A stretch of DNA of 64,000 nt from Candidatus Eisenbacteria bacterium (GCA_026388185.1 JAPLKG010000014.1:248001-312000); one strand, 5' to 3'; counted from the first letter of the stretch, positions 51,631 through 60,400 are shown. Notes: generated by a model from the letters alone, not told the origin. A program made the numbers and translations.

Positions 51631-53016
51631 ATGAAAGATGTTCTTCTCGTAGATGACGATCGCCGCATTCTCGAGACGATTGGTGAGATCTTAGAACGTA
51701 AAGCGCTCAGCTTTGAGGCCGCAACGAGCGTAGAGGAGGCGTTGTCTACACTCGGCGGCGAGACTTTCCGGGTCGTGCTCACAGACGTGAAAATGCCGGG
51801 TCAGGATGGGCATTCGCTCCTCCGCGAGATCAAATCGCTCTATCCCGACACGGAGGTGGTACTTCTCACCGGTTTCGGCAGCGTCGAAGGTGCCGTCAGT
51901 GCCTTGAAGGAGGGAGCGTACGACTACATTCTCAAGCCTTTTGAGCGGGAGGCGCTTGAAGGTCTCGTTGGGCGTGCGCTTGAGAAGTCTCGCCTCGTGA
52001 GCGAAACGAGGGAGCTGCGTAAGCTTCTTTCGGAGAGGTATCGGTTTCACAACGTAATCACGAGGGACGAGCGCTTGCTGAAAGCACTTGACCTTCTGGA
52101 GACGGTTTCGGATTTCAATGCCACAATCATGATTACGGGCGAGACCGGGACGGGCAAAGAACTCATTGCGAAATCGGCTCATTTCAACGGCAACCGCAAG
52201 AACAGACCCTTTGTGAAAGTCAATTGCTCTGCAATCCCAGAGGGGCTGCTTGAAAGCGAGCTCTTCGGGCACGAGAAGGGAGCGTTCACTCACGCAACCG
52301 CACGCAGGATCGGCAAGTTCGAGCACGCAGACGGAGGAACCATCTTCCTTGATGAATGCGCCGACATCCCGAGGGCGATCCAGGTCAAGCTGTTGAGGGT
52401 CCTAGAACAGAAAGAGTTCGAGAGAGTCGGCAGCAACGAGACCGTTCACGTTGACGTGCGAGTCATTGCCGCGACGAATTCCGATCCCTGCCTGGCCATG
52501 GCCGAAGGGAGAATTCGAGAGGACCTTTTCCACAGACTCAACGTGATTCCGATCAGCATTCCCCCTCTGCGCGAGAGAAAGTGTGACATCCCCTTGCTGG
52601 TCGAGCACTTTCTTGATAAGTTCGGTGGTTCCAGACAAAGGACTCTTCGAGTGTCCCCGGAGGCGATGCGGACTCTCGTCGAGCATGATTGGCCGGGCAA
52701 CGTTCGAGAGCTGGAGAACCTGATCGAGAGGCTCTCCATCATCGTGAAGGGCCCGCTTGTGAGGCCTTCCGATCTGCCGGAACAAGGCAGAAGCCAAAAA
52801 TGCGTATCCGGCGGCAGTGCTCCAGGTGGATCGCGTCCTCTCCGGGACGTCGAGAAAGAACACATTCTTAAGACCCTCCAACAATGCCGCGGCAACGTCG
52901 CCAAGACCGCAAGATTGCTCGGCATTGACCGCACCACCCTTGCCCGTCGCTTGAAGAAATATGGCGTCGGTGAAAAATCCAGCCGCAAGACGCACCCGCA
53001 ACAATTTCACGAATGA
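51631..53016 (+). CDS. Sigma54-dependent response regulator, NtrC family
   Basis: The start ATG 51631 gives 461 residues: receiver domain with Asp52 (VVLTDVKMPG), AAA+ domain with Walker A GETGTGKE (170-177), Walker B TIFLDE, the sigma54-contacting loop EKGAFTHA (217-222, usually GAFTGA), and a C-terminal Fis-type helix-turn-helix (NVAKTARLLGIDRTTLARRLKKYG). The Gly-to-His change in GAFTGA is seen in some family members but alters sigma54 contact. Paired with the kinase upstream. A consensus sigma54 promoter lies 240 bases beyond its stop. Confidence 0.95.
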   Translation: MKDVLLVDDDRRILETIGEILERKALSFEAATSVEEALSTLGGETFRVVLTDVKMPGQDGHSLLREIKSLYPDTEVVLLTGFGSVEGAVSALKEGAYDYILKPFEREALEGLVGRALEKSRLVSETRELRKLLSERYRFHNVITRDERLLKALDLLETVSDFNATIMITGETGTGKELIAKSAHFNGNRKNRPFVKVNCSAIPEGLLESELFGHEKGAFTHATARRIGKFEHADGGTIFLDECADIPRAIQVKLLRVLEQKEFERVGSNETVHVDVRVIAATNSDPCLAMAEGRIREDLFHRLNVIPISIPPLRERKCDIPLLVEHFLDKFGGSRQRTLRVSPEAMRTLVEHDWPGNVRELENLIERLSIIVKGPLVRPSDLPEQGRSQKCVSGGSAPGGSRPLRDVEKEHILKTLQQCRGNVAKTARLLGIDRTTLARRLKKYGVGEKSSRKTHPQQFHE

Positions 53017-53073
53017 AAGAGGCGTGAGACCTCCGTGGACCGCGCAAGGACCCGCCTTGCATTGAGGCAGGTT

Positions 53074-53252
53074 GCACATGTGCGGCCTAATGCATCACGT
53101 GCCCCAGTCCGTCGTTTCCCGCCATGTTCCGCTCACAAGTTCCTGAAGACTGATGTGAAGTGCCTCAGTGTCTGTAGGGAGGATCACGTCTTTAGGACAT
53201 CCACACATGCCGCAATCGCTTGTCTGGCAAGCAAATGAGGCCTTTCACGTGA
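53074..53252. promoter_or_regulatory. Palindromic CACGTG-type sites upstream of the sigma54 promoter
   Basis: GCACATGTGC (53074-53083), CACGTG (53096-53101) and TCACGTGA (53245-53252) are small perfect palindromes in the region where enhancer sites for the NtrC-like regulator would be expected. The last is too close to the promoter for a normal enhancer. Confidence 0.3.
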
Positions 53253-53254
53253 GG

Positions 53255-53270
53255 CGGCACGCATCTTGCC
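53255..53270 (+). promoter_or_regulatory. Sigma54 (-24/-12) promoter
   Basis: CGGCACGCATCTTGCC matches the consensus TGGCACG-N4-TTGC with GG and GC exactly 10 bases apart; only the first T is C. It lies between the sigma54 activator gene and the IPTL-CTERM gene and would start transcription near 53282, leaving a leader of about 265 bases. Confidence 0.75.
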
Positions 53271-53281
53271 CTGCTTCTAAG

Positions 53282-53549
53282 TGCTAGTTCATTCACGGGT
53301 AATGTCGCTTGATGGTCTGTTGTGGGCGGCGATGGTGCCCGAAGTGACGCGAGGGGCGCTTTTGCGTCTGTGTGAGAAGCCGGAGTTCTTGGGGGGGTGA
53401 TGCCCGGAAGCGTGGGATTGAGGATTGGGTGGTCGTGACGAGGGGTTGAGGCGGTGCCGCAATGGTTTCTAATTTCGCGTGTTGTGTCGGATGGCGCGTC
53501 ATGACTTGCGCGTGACGTCGTGAGCTCGTCCGAGGGAAGGAGGCAGGAA
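53282..53549 (+). other. Long leader before the IPTL-CTERM protein gene
   Basis: No gene on either strand looks real here. The stretch is G-rich on the plus strand and contains a GGGGGGG run (53391-53397). It ends in GGAAGGAGGCAGGAA before the ATG. Confidence 0.3.
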
Positions 53550-54056
53550 ATGAAGAAGGTTCTCGCTCTATTTTTGTTGGGAAGCGTACTGTTGTTGGTT
53601 CAGGTCTATGCAGTCAGTGCCGGGACAGCCTTGTCGGACAGGACGATTTCCATTGAATGCAGCCCAACTTTCAGTGTCCCTCAGTCGCCGATCACGTTCG
53701 GCGATGACACGAATGTTACGTGGGAGGTCAGCGCCGACTGCACGACAACCGCAGACAGCGTCAGGATCGTCTTTGGGGTCGATAACCCGTGGTCTGCGAC
53801 TCAGGCTGAGACGTTTACAACATTCCCGGACACCCTTGTCACCTCTCCTCCTACCACAAGGGAGGGTGACTTCTTATACAAGGTCATCCGGTACAAGAAC
53901 GGCAGTCCCGTTGACACACTTACAGCCAGGGTGATATGCGCAGGTCGAGGTCCAGGCTTGCCTTCGCTGAGCACCTGGGCTGTACTCATTCTGGTCCTTG
54001 CAGTGATTGCAGTGTCAATTGCCTTCTTGAGGCGGCGAAAGATAGTCGTTACGTAG
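53550..54056 (+). CDS. Exported protein with IPTL-CTERM-like sorting signal
   Basis: The start ATG 53550 follows GGAAGGAGG, giving 168 residues. A signal peptide (VLALFLLGSVLLLVQVYAVSAG) is followed by a small strand-rich domain with two Cys (IECSPTFSV, ADCTTT) and a C-terminal anchor: LPSLSTWAVLILVLAVIAVSIAFLRRRK, the tripartite motif-helix-basic cluster of IPTL-CTERM proteins processed by exosortase-like enzymes. The protein is probably anchored to or processed at the envelope. It sits behind a sigma54 promoter and is the likely target of the two-component system upstream. Confidence 0.8.
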   Translation: MKKVLALFLLGSVLLLVQVYAVSAGTALSDRTISIECSPTFSVPQSPITFGDDTNVTWEVSADCTTTADSVRIVFGVDNPWSATQAETFTTFPDTLVTSPPTTREGDFLYKVIRYKNGSPVDTLTARVICAGRGPGLPSLSTWAVLILVLAVIAVSIAFLRRRKIVVT

Positions 54057-54127
54057 CACCTCGGTGTTGGATTGGGCCGGCAACATCACTGTGCCGGCCC
54101 ACAATACGCGGTCAATCTTGATAAGAA

Positions 54128-54170
54128 CCGCCCCTGCCTCCATGCGAGGCCGGGGCGGCTTCTTTGTTTC
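54128..54170 (+). terminator. Intrinsic terminator after the IPTL-CTERM gene
   Basis: A 13-bp stem with one mismatch (CCGCCCCTGCCTC at 54128-54140 with GAGGCCGGGGCGG at 54146-54158), a 5-base loop, then CTTCTTTGTTT. Confidence 0.8.
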
Positions 54171-54301
54171 AACTCCTCTCTTCTTGTTGACCACCGCGGG
54201 GCGAAGTGTTATAGTCGACCGTTATCCTTCTGTGCGAACTGAAGTTAGACGGCGGAATCCCCCAGTTCCTTTTCCGAGTGTCTCACCGAAAGGAGTCTCT
54301 C

Positions 54302-55264
54302 ATGAAGCTCAAGGAGTTCTACAACAAGTGCGTTGAGGCTGGAATTGCGGGGGACCGGAGAGGGAAGGCTTTCATAACAAGCCTTCTCAAGGAAGAGAAG
54401 AAGAGATACGACAAGCTCGAGGGTTTTGACAAAGAGTGCTACGACGTCGAGCGGCTTCACAATCCCTACACGGACTGCCGAATTCTCTACGGCGATCTAA
54501 ACACACAAATCAAGTGCATGATGGTCGGCATAGATGCTCACGCGGACGAGCTGCTTCTGGCCAACGAACTGCGCAGACGCGGGAAGCAGATCGATGCCGT
54601 CTTGACGCATCATCCTGCCGGATTTGCAGTGAAGCGTCTTCCCGAGGTGATGGACATACAAACCGAGCAGTGGATTGCCTTTGGCGTACCGACGCATCTT
54701 GCCGAGGCCATGATCGAAGAGAAAAAAACGTGGGCCGTCAGACAGTTCCACGTCAGGAACACGGACGCACCGGTAGACATCGCTCGTATTCTTGACATTC
54801 CGTTCATGGCCACACATACTCCGGCCGACAACTGGGCCGCGGGCTATCTGCAGAAGAAAGTTGACAAGGCAAAGCCCAGGACCGTCGGCGATCTCATCGA
54901 TCTGCTTCGTGAAGTTTCCGAATATCGCTACCATGCCAGCCTACAGGCAGGGCCGACGCTGAGTTGCGGTGGCAAGGAGAGTCGCGCCGGGAAAGTGTAT
55001 GTTGATATGACTGGCGGGATCATGGCCGGCAAGGGCTATCTTCCCGAATTGTCCAAGCGCGGCATCAGCACGTTGGTTGTCATGCACATCCCGGATGACG
55101 CGCTCGACAAGGCCAAGGAAGAGAAACTGAACATCATCGTGGCCGGTCACATAGCGAGCGACACGCTCGGTATGAACCTTCTTCTCGACCGCGCGCTGTC
55201 GAAAGGTGTCGAGATCGTAGAATGCGCAGGGTTCAAGAGATTTCCGCGAGCCGTGGAGAAATAA
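54302..55264 (+). CDS. Nif3-like dinuclear metal centre protein
   Basis: This protein of 320 residues is of the NIF3/YbgI family, hexameric proteins with a two-metal site whose function is not settled. Metal-ligand blocks are VGIDAHADELLLANELRRRGKQIDAVLTHHPAGFA and, toward the C-terminus, MATHTPADNWAAGYLQ and VVAGHIASDTLGMNLLLD. The start ATG 54302 follows AAAGGAG. Relatives often lie near genes for GTP cyclohydrolase-type or tRNA steps; here NAD synthetase is next, which may be coincidence. Confidence 0.85.
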   Translation: MKLKEFYNKCVEAGIAGDRRGKAFITSLLKEEKKRYDKLEGFDKECYDVERLHNPYTDCRILYGDLNTQIKCMMVGIDAHADELLLANELRRRGKQIDAVLTHHPAGFAVKRLPEVMDIQTEQWIAFGVPTHLAEAMIEEKKTWAVRQFHVRNTDAPVDIARILDIPFMATHTPADNWAAGYLQKKVDKAKPRTVGDLIDLLREVSEYRYHASLQAGPTLSCGGKESRAGKVYVDMTGGIMAGKGYLPELSKRGISTLVVMHIPDDALDKAKEEKLNIIVAGHIASDTLGMNLLLDRALSKGVEIVECAGFKRFPRAVEK

Positions 55265-55340
55265 CGGATCACCGGACCTACTAGGCCCTAAGGTCGGCAG
55301 TCGGAATCGGCGCGGGAGCCGAGGAGGGTGGAAAGAACCC

Positions 55341-57110
55341 ATGTTCAGGGTTGCGCTGGCTCAGGTCAATCTCTGTGTCGGTGATCTCGAAGGGAACAAG
55401 CGCAAAATCATAGAGTACATTCACAGGGCCAGAGACGGGCAATCCGACCTCGTTGCCTTCCCCGAGCTCTCCATCACCGGTTATCCGCCCGAAGACCTTC
55501 TCCTGCAGCCCAGCTTTGTGAGAGACAGTCAAGAGGCGCTTGCGGCAATCGTACGCGAGACAAAAGGAATAATCGCCGTCGTAGGCTTTCCGTACGCAGA
55601 GGCGCACGACGGAAGTACACTCTACAACGCAGCAGTAATCGCGAGAGACGGGAGTCTCGTTTCTGTCTACAGGAAGATGCTGCTGCCGAACTATGGCGTG
55701 TTTGATGAGAAGCGCTATTTCACCGCGGGTCATTCGCCCACCACTTACGAAATAGGCAGACTTCGCTTTGCCGTTAACATCTGCGAAGACATCTGGAGAC
55801 CGGAGGTCTCGAGCGAACAAGCCACTCGAGGCGGTGCGCATGTTATCGTCAACATTTCCTCGTCTCCGTACCGTGTCGGCAAGGGAGTGGAGCGACAGAG
55901 CATGCTCTCAGACCGCGCCCGCGAGAACAACGCGGCAGTCTGCCTGGTGAACCTCGTCGGCGGGCAGGACGAACTTGTCTTCGACGGTGAGAGTCTTGTT
56001 TTCTCGTCCGGCGGGAATCTTCTCGCTCGTGCTCCGCAGTTCGAAGAGGCCCTGCTGGTGGCGGACATCGACGTCGACGAAATCGCTCGGACGCGCCAAG
56101 CCGGAAGAGGCGGCGCTACCCGCGACAGTACTCGCGAAACGACCGGGCAAGAGGCCGAGGCCCTTACGGCTGCAACAGTCAAGTTGGGTGACTGGAAAGA
56201 GCCCGTCCCGCGAGAGCCCATCAAGTCAACAATCACGCGCAGGCTCAATCACGTCGAGGAAATACACCGCGCACTCGTCCTCGGCACACGCGACTACGTC
56301 AGGAAGAACGGGTTCGAGAAAGTCGCCATCGGGTTGAGCGGTGGAATCGATTCCGCCCTCGTTGCGGTCATAGCCGCAGACGCACTTGGTCGCGAGAATG
56401 TGATCGGAGTCATGATGCCGTCGGGCTTCACTTCGGCGCAGAGCGTGAACGACGCCGAAGACTTGGCGCGAAGGCTCGGCATCAAGACCGTTACGATCCC
56501 AATTGAGGAAATCTTCTGCGCGTATCTGAGCACGCTCAAGACTGCTTTTGAGGGCAGGAGCCAGGACATTACGGAAGAAAACGTGCAGGCGAGAATCCGG
56601 GGCAACGTCTTGATGGCCCTTTCCAACAAGTTCGGTTGGCTCGTGCTCACCACGGGTAACAAGAGCGAGATAGCGGTGGGCTATTCGACTCTCTACGGGG
56701 ACACGGCCGGAGGTTTTGCCGTCGTCAAGGACGTACCAAAAACTCTCATCTACGAGCTTGCGAGATTCAGGAACTCACTGCCCGCAGGTCCGGTGATACC
56801 GGAGTCGATTCTGACCAAGGCGCCGTCCGCAGAGTTGAGGACCGATCAGAAGGACACGGACTCGCTCCCGGCTTACAGCGTCCTGGACCCAATCATAGAG
56901 GCATACGTCGAGCAGGACAAAAGCCGAGACGAAATCGTCAATCAAGGGTTTGACGAGAACGTGGTTGACCGGGTGATATCAATGGTGGAGAAAAGCGAGT
57001 ACAAACGTAGACAGGCGCCACCTGGAGTCAAGATCACGCCGAAGGCGTTCGGCAGAGACAGGCGAATGCCGATCACAAATTTCTACAACATGACACGAAA
57101 GAAACGCTGA
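55341..57110 (+). CDS. nadE: Glutamine-dependent NAD+ synthetase
   Basis: This enzyme forms NAD+ from nicotinate adenine dinucleotide using glutamine as nitrogen source. The 589 residues hold an N-terminal nitrilase-like amidase (catalytic Glu in FPELSITGYPPEDL, Lys in YRKMLLPNYGVFDE, Cys in VNICEDIWRPE) and a C-terminal synthetase with the P-loop GLSGGIDSALVAVIAADALG, TTGNKSEIAVGYSTLYGD and KAPSAELR. Domain order and length are standard. The ATG has GGAGGG about 15 bases upstream, somewhat far. Confidence 0.97.
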   Translation: MFRVALAQVNLCVGDLEGNKRKIIEYIHRARDGQSDLVAFPELSITGYPPEDLLLQPSFVRDSQEALAAIVRETKGIIAVVGFPYAEAHDGSTLYNAAVIARDGSLVSVYRKMLLPNYGVFDEKRYFTAGHSPTTYEIGRLRFAVNICEDIWRPEVSSEQATRGGAHVIVNISSSPYRVGKGVERQSMLSDRARENNAAVCLVNLVGGQDELVFDGESLVFSSGGNLLARAPQFEEALLVADIDVDEIARTRQAGRGGATRDSTRETTGQEAEALTAATVKLGDWKEPVPREPIKSTITRRLNHVEEIHRALVLGTRDYVRKNGFEKVAIGLSGGIDSALVAVIAADALGRENVIGVMMPSGFTSAQSVNDAEDLARRLGIKTVTIPIEEIFCAYLSTLKTAFEGRSQDITEENVQARIRGNVLMALSNKFGWLVLTTGNKSEIAVGYSTLYGDTAGGFAVVKDVPKTLIYELARFRNSLPAGPVIPESILTKAPSAELRTDQKDTDSLPAYSVLDPIIEAYVEQDKSRDEIVNQGFDENVVDRVISMVEKSEYKRRQAPPGVKITPKAFGRDRRMPITNFYNMTRKKR

Positions 57111-57159
57111 AAGCCGACCGGCTCTGCGGCTTGGGTGAGACGCTGCGCGGCGACTTCTC

Positions 57160-57729
57160 TCAGAGAGACGTCGGCTCGCCGGCTTCTGTTTGCGGACCTG
57201 AATGACCGGTACGACCCAGTTGTTTCCTTATCTTGGCTTCGTTGCGCGAATATCTCTCGTACAACTCGGTCGGTAGAAAACGGGCGATTACGCGTGACAC
57301 GTTCATGATACGCGGCGTGAGTTTCGACGCGATCATTGGTTCGGTGGGTTTGTCCGTGCAGACTATAAACAGCGCAAACAGGACAGCTATCAGAAGCACA
57401 AACCTCGCCAGACCGAATACGCCTCCGACCAACCTGTCGAACCATCCCACGTGTATCGCAGAGATGGCAGCCCTGGAAGCGAGGCCTATCAGCTTGAACA
57501 GCAGGATCACGATGGCAAGAATGACAACAAAAGAGATCACCGTGAGAGCCACGGGGTGCTGAATCCACTTGCTAAGATATCTGGCTAGCAGCTCGTGATA
57601 CCTAAAGGCTATGATGATGGCCAGGACGAGACCCATGAGAGAAAACGCCTGTCGCACGAATCCCTTGACGAGACCCTGGATCATGCCGGCGATGAGGATA
57701 ACTAGTATGGTGATATCAAGCCAGTTCAT
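57160..57729 (-). CDS. CvpA-family membrane protein
   Basis: The start ATG 57729 gives 189 residues, MNWLDITILVILIAGMIQGLVKGFVRQAFSLMG, the CvpA family opening; the frame is open upstream but lacks membrane character. Four transmembrane helices follow (about 5-25, 30-48, 62-85, 102-122), then a soluble tail. CvpA is linked to colicin V export and envelope functions; its real role is unclear. It is convergent with nadE, 49 bases apart. Confidence 0.88.
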   Translation of the reverse strand: MNWLDITILVILIAGMIQGLVKGFVRQAFSLMGLVLAIIIAFRYHELLARYLSKWIQHPVALTVISFVVILAIVILLFKLIGLASRAAISAIHVGWFDRLVGGVFGLARFVLLIAVLFALFIVCTDKPTEPMIASKLTPRIMNVSRVIARFLPTELYERYSRNEAKIRKQLGRTGHSGPQTEAGEPTSL

Positions 57730-57939
57730 GACGAGAGTATTGCCCAACGAATCAGAACATGTCAAATGTTTTTTGCCGAAGAACCTGGCCCTGGGGTGCA
57801 GTCTGGTTGCGCTCGGACGCCTGACTAGGGTCTTCACCGGGATGAGCAAGCCGACTAGTGCATTCTGACGGTCGTTGGCGCATACGGTCCTTCTTATTTG
57901 TTACTTCCCATGCTGTTGTCGTTCCTAATAATTTTTTTC

Positions 57940-57968
57940 TTGACACCTGCACAAATGTGCAGTAAAAT
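57940..57968 (+). promoter_or_regulatory. Promoter of lexA
   Basis: TTGACA (57940-57945), 17-base spacer, TAAAAT (57963-57968). The spacer is filled by the candidate LexA operator. Leader of about 95 bases. Confidence 0.75.
57947..57962. promoter_or_regulatory. Candidate LexA operator within the lexA promoter
   Basis: CTGCACAAATGTGCAG is a 16-base palindrome (7-bp arms, AA centre) of the form CTG-N10-CAG, the same size and outer bases as the E. coli SOS box (CTGT-N8-ACAG). It lies exactly between -35 and -10 of the lexA promoter, so binding would block RNA polymerase. No second copy was found in the window. Confidence 0.7.
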
Positions 57969-58068
57969 GTCTGCGGAATGTTTGATGTAGGCAAAATCCG
58001 AGATACCGATTGAATGTTCAGTGCAGAAACGAAGGTAGCTAACCGATTGAAAATAAAAGAGGTAGCGT

Positions 58069-58902
58069 ATGGGAATGAAAGATCGAGATCGAGTCAAACT
58101 TGAGAGACCAAGAGGCGGTAGGAAGCTCGGCAAGGGACAAGGTGCGGGTAAAAGAGCGCAGGCTGGCCAAAGAGCAACGGGTTGTCTCGGAGCGAGGGCC
58201 GGGAAGATCCTCGATTTTATAGTGAATTCTATTCTTGAAAAGGGTTCGCCACCGACGATACGCGAGATAGGAAAAGAGTTCAGGATTTCCTCTACTAATG
58301 GAGTGAGATATTACCTCGGAGTTCTTGAAAAGGCCGGATGCATTAAACGTAAAGGGAAGATATCGAGGGGCATAGAAGTGAAGAGAGAGTGGATTGATTC
58401 CGCGAGAGGGGAGTCTTGGAGATTCGTCCTCGGCCGGGTTCAAGGCGGAAGGATTGACAAGGCGAGGGAAATCAGCCCAAGCAGCCCACTAGGATTACTC
58501 AGACCACTAGGATTACCAGGGCTTGTTGAGGTTCCCCTCGTCGGTAGGGTGGCTGCCGGCACTCCTGTTCTTGCCGAGGAGAACATAGAAGATGTTATAA
58601 CGGTCGATGGGAGCATCGCGAAACCCGGGAAACTTTTCGCGCTGAGAGTGCGCGGAGACAGCATGAAGAACGCGGGCCTTCTTGATGGAGACATAGCCAT
58701 CGTAAGGCAACAACCCCGCGCCGATTCAGGCGATATTGTAGTCGCGCTTCTTGGAGAAGAGGCCACGGTGAAAAAATACGTCCTCAAAGAAAACGAAGTG
58801 ATACTTGAGCCGGAGAACGAAAGCTATGAACCCATAGTTGTAACGGAAGAAAGTCAATTCAGTTTGGTGGGTAAGGTGATCGGATCGTTGAGAAGGTATT
58901 GA
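58069..58902 (+). CDS. lexA: LexA repressor
   Basis: This protein of 277 residues, about 70 longer than usual, has a 44-residue basic lead (Lys/Arg/Gly-rich), a winged helix-turn-helix (ILDFIVNSILEKGSPPTIREIGKEFRISSTNGVRYYLGVLEKAGCI, 48-92), a linker with the hexapeptide repeat PLGLLR PLGLPG, and the S24 peptidase. Cleavage site Ala163-Gly164 (VAAGTP), catalytic Ser198 (GDSMK) and Lys235 (ATVKK) are all kept, so RecA-stimulated self-cleavage is expected. It heads a run of genes including dinB. Start: GGTAGCG region upstream, ATG 58069 or 58075. Confidence 0.95.
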   Translation: MGMKDRDRVKLERPRGGRKLGKGQGAGKRAQAGQRATGCLGARAGKILDFIVNSILEKGSPPTIREIGKEFRISSTNGVRYYLGVLEKAGCIKRKGKISRGIEVKREWIDSARGESWRFVLGRVQGGRIDKAREISPSSPLGLLRPLGLPGLVEVPLVGRVAAGTPVLAEENIEDVITVDGSIAKPGKLFALRVRGDSMKNAGLLDGDIAIVRQQPRADSGDIVVALLGEEATVKKYVLKENEVILEPENESYEPIVVTEESQFSLVGKVIGSLRRY

Positions 58903-58915
58903 GCTAAACAAAGTC

Positions 58916-59167
58916 ATGATCGAGACAATCAATGAAGCCATAGAGGTTGTGTCTGTTTGTACAAACGGCAAGATGCATCCCCTTCGTTTAAGGTGGAAAG
59001 GCAAAGTAGTCAAGGTGAAGAGAATCACGGGCGAGTGGAGAAAAAACGAGGGAGAAGCAAGGGTCTATTACTATTCGATCCTTGGTGAGAATTCCGACTA
59101 CTTCGAGATTTGCTACGATTCGCGCACGCTAATCTGGACTCTGTGCAGAGTATGGCTTGAGGGATAG
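58916..59167 (+). CDS. Small DinB-associated protein, DUF6504-like
   Basis: The 83 residues include a strand core (MHPLRLRWKGKVVKVKRITGEWRKNEGEARVYYYSILGENSDYFEICYD) rich in Arg/Lys and Trp, similar in character to DUF6504 proteins that neighbour dinB in other bacteria. It lies 13 bases after lexA, and dinB begins inside or just after its end. A role with translesion polymerase is suggested only by the neighbours. No catalytic motif. Confidence 0.7.
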   Translation: MIETINEAIEVVSVCTNGKMHPLRLRWKGKVVKVKRITGEWRKNEGEARVYYYSILGENSDYFEICYDSRTLIWTLCRVWLEG

Positions 59168-59195
59168 GCGCGTGAAAGAAAGCAGTGGAGAGCGG

Positions 59196-60356
59196 ATGCG
59201 AACAATAGCCCACATAGACATGGATGCATTCTTTGCGTCGGTTGAGCAGGTATTTAATCCGCACTATAAAGGCAAACCTCTTGTAGTGTGTGGTGACCCG
59301 AACAGAAGAGGGGTTGTGTCAACGGCTTCTTACGAAGCCCGCAAGTACGGAGTAAGAGCCGGAATGCCGCTTCAGGAAGCGCGCTACCTGTGTCCTAACG
59401 GGATTTATGTAGAGGGAAATTCCGAGAAATACGTGCATGTTTCTCTCAAACTCCTTGAGATTTACAAAGACTTCACGCCGATGGTGGAACCCTTCAGCAT
59501 TGACGAGGCCTTTCTGGATTTGACGGGGACTATTTATGAATGGGAAGTGGCGAGAAAGGGAGCCATTCTTATAAAGAAGAGGATTCGCGAGGAGTTTAAC
59601 CTTACGGCCTCAATAGGGATAGCTCCGAACAAGTACATGGCCAAGATGGCGTCGGGCCTAGAAAAACCGGACGGCCTGGTCCAGATTGACAGTGAAGACT
59701 ACAGGAAGATTTTCTGGAAGCGAAAGGTGGAAGAATTGTGGGGCGTGGGAGCCAAAACCGCTGTAGCATTGAGAAGGTTGGGTATAGACACCGTCGACGA
59801 CCTGGCCAGATTTCCGGTCACTATTTTGAGAGCAGAATTTGGAATCAACGGAGAGAAGCTTTCTGATATGGCGAACGGGAAGGACGATTCTCCTGTCACT
59901 CCTTACTACGAAGGCGTGCCGGTAAAATCAATGGGTCACGAATATACCTTGAGGGAGGATACGGACAGTCTCGACAAATTGGAAAGGACGCTCTTAAGGC
60001 TTTCGGATCAGGTCGGGCGACGCCTCAGACAAGAAGGGTATCTCGGTGACACCGTGACGCTGAAACTGAGAAGCAGTACGTTTGCAACAATAACAAGACA
60101 GAAAAAACTCACGGGTTACACCGATGAAGATAGAATGATATTCGGCGTGGGGAGAGGCCTCCTGAAAGAAAACTGGAAGGGAGAAAAAGTAAGACTGGTG
60201 GGTGTGAGTATTTCGGGACTCGTGAGAAGAGGCCACAGCTTAAGCGAATCTCTTTTCGAGAAGGACGAAAAAGAGCGAAGAGTGCTTGAGGCAATCGATA
60301 ACCTCAGGGACAAGTTCGGCGAGAACGCGATAGTAAGAGCGGGTGCCATGCGATAA
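59196..60356 (+). CDS. dinB: DNA polymerase IV (DinB)
   Basis: This Y-family translesion polymerase has 386 residues from the ATG at 59196, behind GGAG; upstream TTG 59157 and GTG 59172 are less likely. Catalytic acids are in HIDMDAFFASVEQ and SIDEAFLDLTG; TASYEARKYGVRAGMP, SIGIAPNKYMAKMAS and the thumb/HhH VEELWGVGAKTAVALRRLGI and the little-finger domain are present. The C-terminus lacks an obvious beta-clamp QxxLxLF motif. Co-transcription with lexA suggests SOS induction. Confidence 0.96.
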   Translation: MRTIAHIDMDAFFASVEQVFNPHYKGKPLVVCGDPNRRGVVSTASYEARKYGVRAGMPLQEARYLCPNGIYVEGNSEKYVHVSLKLLEIYKDFTPMVEPFSIDEAFLDLTGTIYEWEVARKGAILIKKRIREEFNLTASIGIAPNKYMAKMASGLEKPDGLVQIDSEDYRKIFWKRKVEELWGVGAKTAVALRRLGIDTVDDLARFPVTILRAEFGINGEKLSDMANGKDDSPVTPYYEGVPVKSMGHEYTLREDTDSLDKLERTLLRLSDQVGRRLRQEGYLGDTVTLKLRSSTFATITRQKKLTGYTDEDRMIFGVGRGLLKENWKGEKVRLVGVSISGLVRRGHSLSESLFEKDEKERRVLEAIDNLRDKFGENAIVRAGAMR

Positions 60357-60400
60357 TGTTGTACGAGTCATGCCATGATTTCAAGTGAGAGAACGTACTG

